A stretch of 7,935 bases of DNA from an uncultured Porphyromonadaceae bacterium (lineage in GTDB: Bacteria > Bacteroidota > Bacteroidia > Bacteroidales > Muribaculaceae). Below, piece by piece: positions 6,832 through 7,935 of the stretch. Under the pieces are notes generated by a model. That model made no database searches and was not told the origin of the DNA. It worked only from the letters and a program-made list of their open reading frames with translations. Both the position numbers and the translations under genes were made by a program. Location: positions 1 through 7,935 of the forward strand of contig URTA01000082.1 in the NCBI GenBank assembly GCA_900550645.1, given 5' to 3'. Positions within the stretch are counted from its first letter, which is position 1. Each line of letters starts with the position of its first letter.

Positions 6832-7875
6832 TCAGAAGGCGTGTCTCAGCCAGCCGAAACGTTTGCGGCGCACGAGCGTCAGCAGCAGCCATGTGGCAAA
6901 CACACAGCACGCAAGTGTGATGACAAAGACTGCAAGGCCGTAAATGTCTCCGCGATAGCCGTGTGTGCGCAGCCAATACCACAGTATGCGCGCCACTGTG
7001 GCGTGGACGCAGTAGAATATCACGCTCGACTGGCGGAGCAGCAGTGAGCGGCTGAACGAAACAGGGTGCAGGCTGCGTACCCACAGGAATATCGCCGGGC
7101 AAATCACGGCGAGGCTGAAATATACGTCATCGTCGCGCACCCAGTGCCGGCTGTTGACGAGGACGTGTTCCGCGTACAGCATAACTGCTCCCAACACTAT
7201 AACTGCAGCCCATACCTGCCACTTGCCGACTGCTTTCAAGCTGGCGAACACCATGCCGAGCCAGACCCACAGCAATGCAACCGGGAAACTCCAGTACAGC
7301 TGTGTACCTGGAAATATGCCTGACAACGATTGCACCCATGCGGGCATCACATTGTAATAGTTGGAGTCGAGGCAGCACAAGGCAAACAAGCCCAAGCCCA
7401 CTATGCCCAGAATAACCTTGTAACGGCGCAGCGCGAACACGATGCAGATGCAGATGACATTGGCGGTAATGAACCATGATGCGGCGAAGGTAGAGCCGAA
7501 AACGGCGTCACACGCCATGCTTGCAAAGCCGTTCAAGATGCCGTCAAAGAAATATTCTCGTATCCCTATTGTCGGGATGAGCAGAACCACAAACCAGAAC
7601 AGATACAGCATGCCGCTTCGCTTGGCGAAGTGCGCCAGCACTCCTCGTGCCTCTGCGGCATCGGCGCATTTGTTCACTTTGCGGAAGAAGAAAAAGGACG
7701 AGACCATGAAAAACAGCGGTACGGCTACACGCACCCATGGTTTCATAATTCCCGGGAACAGCTGTGTATGCAACGCCACTATAAGCAATGCCAGCACAAA
7801 TTTCAGTATGTCGTAGCGGCTGTCTGTCTTTTTAGTTTCAGGTACGACAGTCCCCATAGTCTCTACAGCATTCAT
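6832..7875 (-). CDS. Acyltransferase 3 family integral membrane protein
   Basis: A 347-residue polytopic inner-membrane protein with about ten hydrophobic segments. These lie near residues 22-40, 48-64, 88-105, 130-148, 152-169, 195-212, 220-238, 252-268, 284-302 and 310-336. Family-type landmarks are R20-Y-D-I-L-K-F with H36 in the first helix, V52-P-L-F-F-M-V-S-S-F-F in the second, S133-W-F-I, and S284-V-I-F-Y-C-V-H291 near the C-terminus. Members of this family transfer acyl groups, often acetyl or succinyl, to surface polysaccharides, lipopolysaccharide, peptidoglycan or membrane lipids. The substrate cannot be read from the sequence. No glycosyltransferase or polysaccharide genes are adjacent in the window. 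The ATG at 7875 gives a short polar N-terminus before helix 1; Met7 is an alternative start. Upstream I see only a weak TTTG element (minus strand 7906-7903) without a convincing TA or -33 partner. The tail is basic (V-R-R-K-R-F), as expected for a cytoplasmic end. Confidence 0.85.
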   Translation of the reverse strand: MNAVETMGTVVPETKKTDSRYDILKFVLALLIVALHTQLFPGIMKPWVRVAVPLFFMVSSFFFFRKVNKCADAAEARGVLAHFAKRSGMLYLFWFVVLLIPTIGIREYFFDGILNGFASMACDAVFGSTFAASWFITANVICICIVFALRRYKVILGIVGLGLFALCCLDSNYYNVMPAWVQSLSGIFPGTQLYWSFPVALLWVWLGMVFASLKAVGKWQVWAAVIVLGAVMLYAEHVLVNSRHWVRDDDVYFSLAVICPAIFLWVRSLHPVSFSRSLLLRQSSVIFYCVHATVARILWYWLRTHGYRGDIYGLAVFVITLACCVFATWLLLTLVRRKRFGWLRHAF

Positions 7876-7935
7876 ATCGTTTTATTACTGTCCGCTAAAC
7901 CACAAAGAGGCATACCCAACTTCTTGAAAAGCAGA

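Noticed and set aside
6635..7102. A 155-codon minus-strand frame overlapping the acyltransferase 3' end and the secreted-protein promoter
   Set aside because: It is rich in Cys, His and Arg in the manner of an out-of-frame reading. It overlaps the clear acyltransferase frame and the promoter region, and resembles no family.
7876..7935. A promoter for the acyltransferase gene at the right edge
   Set aside because: Only a TTTG (minus strand 7906-7903) is present. The TA bases of the -7 element and a properly spaced -33 element are missing, so the true promoter may lie outside the window or diverge from consensus.

Overview
The window looks like chromosomal DNA from a member of Bacteroidota, order Bacteroidales, with fairly high GC. 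Muribaculaceae is my best guess. Four things point there. The gene order lysS-gpsA-pgi is one I recall from Bacteroides and relatives. Promoter elements match the Bacteroidota consensus (TTTG, 19-21 bases, TAnnTTTG). There are no convincing Shine-Dalgarno sequences. One secreted protein has choice-of-anchor J, BACON-like and type IX sorting-tail-like parts, a combination common in this phylum. The family-level guess rests on protein flavour and memory, not on a search.

Left half (1-4125, plus strand): a housekeeping run. lysS encodes lysyl-tRNA synthetase and starts just behind a TAnnTTTG promoter element. gpsA encodes glycerol-3-phosphate dehydrogenase and follows 21 bases later, so the two are almost certainly co-transcribed. 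pgi encodes glucose-6-phosphate isomerase and follows after a 156-base gap that holds a strong stem-loop. It may belong to the same transcript or have its own start. Together these genes serve protein synthesis, the entry point to glycerophospholipid synthesis, and glycolysis/gluconeogenesis.

Middle (4126-4205): a 12-bp perfect hairpin lies between two converging genes and probably terminates both. Its T-tract is on the minus-strand side.

Right half (4206-7875, minus strand): two envelope-type genes. The upstream one (in transcription order) is a multi-pass acyltransferase-3 family protein, probably modifying a surface glycan or other envelope component. The downstream one is an 801-residue secreted protein with its own near-ideal promoter and a leader of about 80 bases. 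A hairpin after the acyltransferase gene and the separate promoter suggest the two are independent transcription units.

I found no tRNA, rRNA, CRISPR array, insertion sequence, phage gene or other sign of a mobile island. The most interesting points are modest: the architecture of the secreted protein and its leader, competing stem-loops upstream of pgi, and a LysRS that seems to lack the C-terminal extension I recall from Bacteroides homologues. I see no evidence of a novel multi-gene system.
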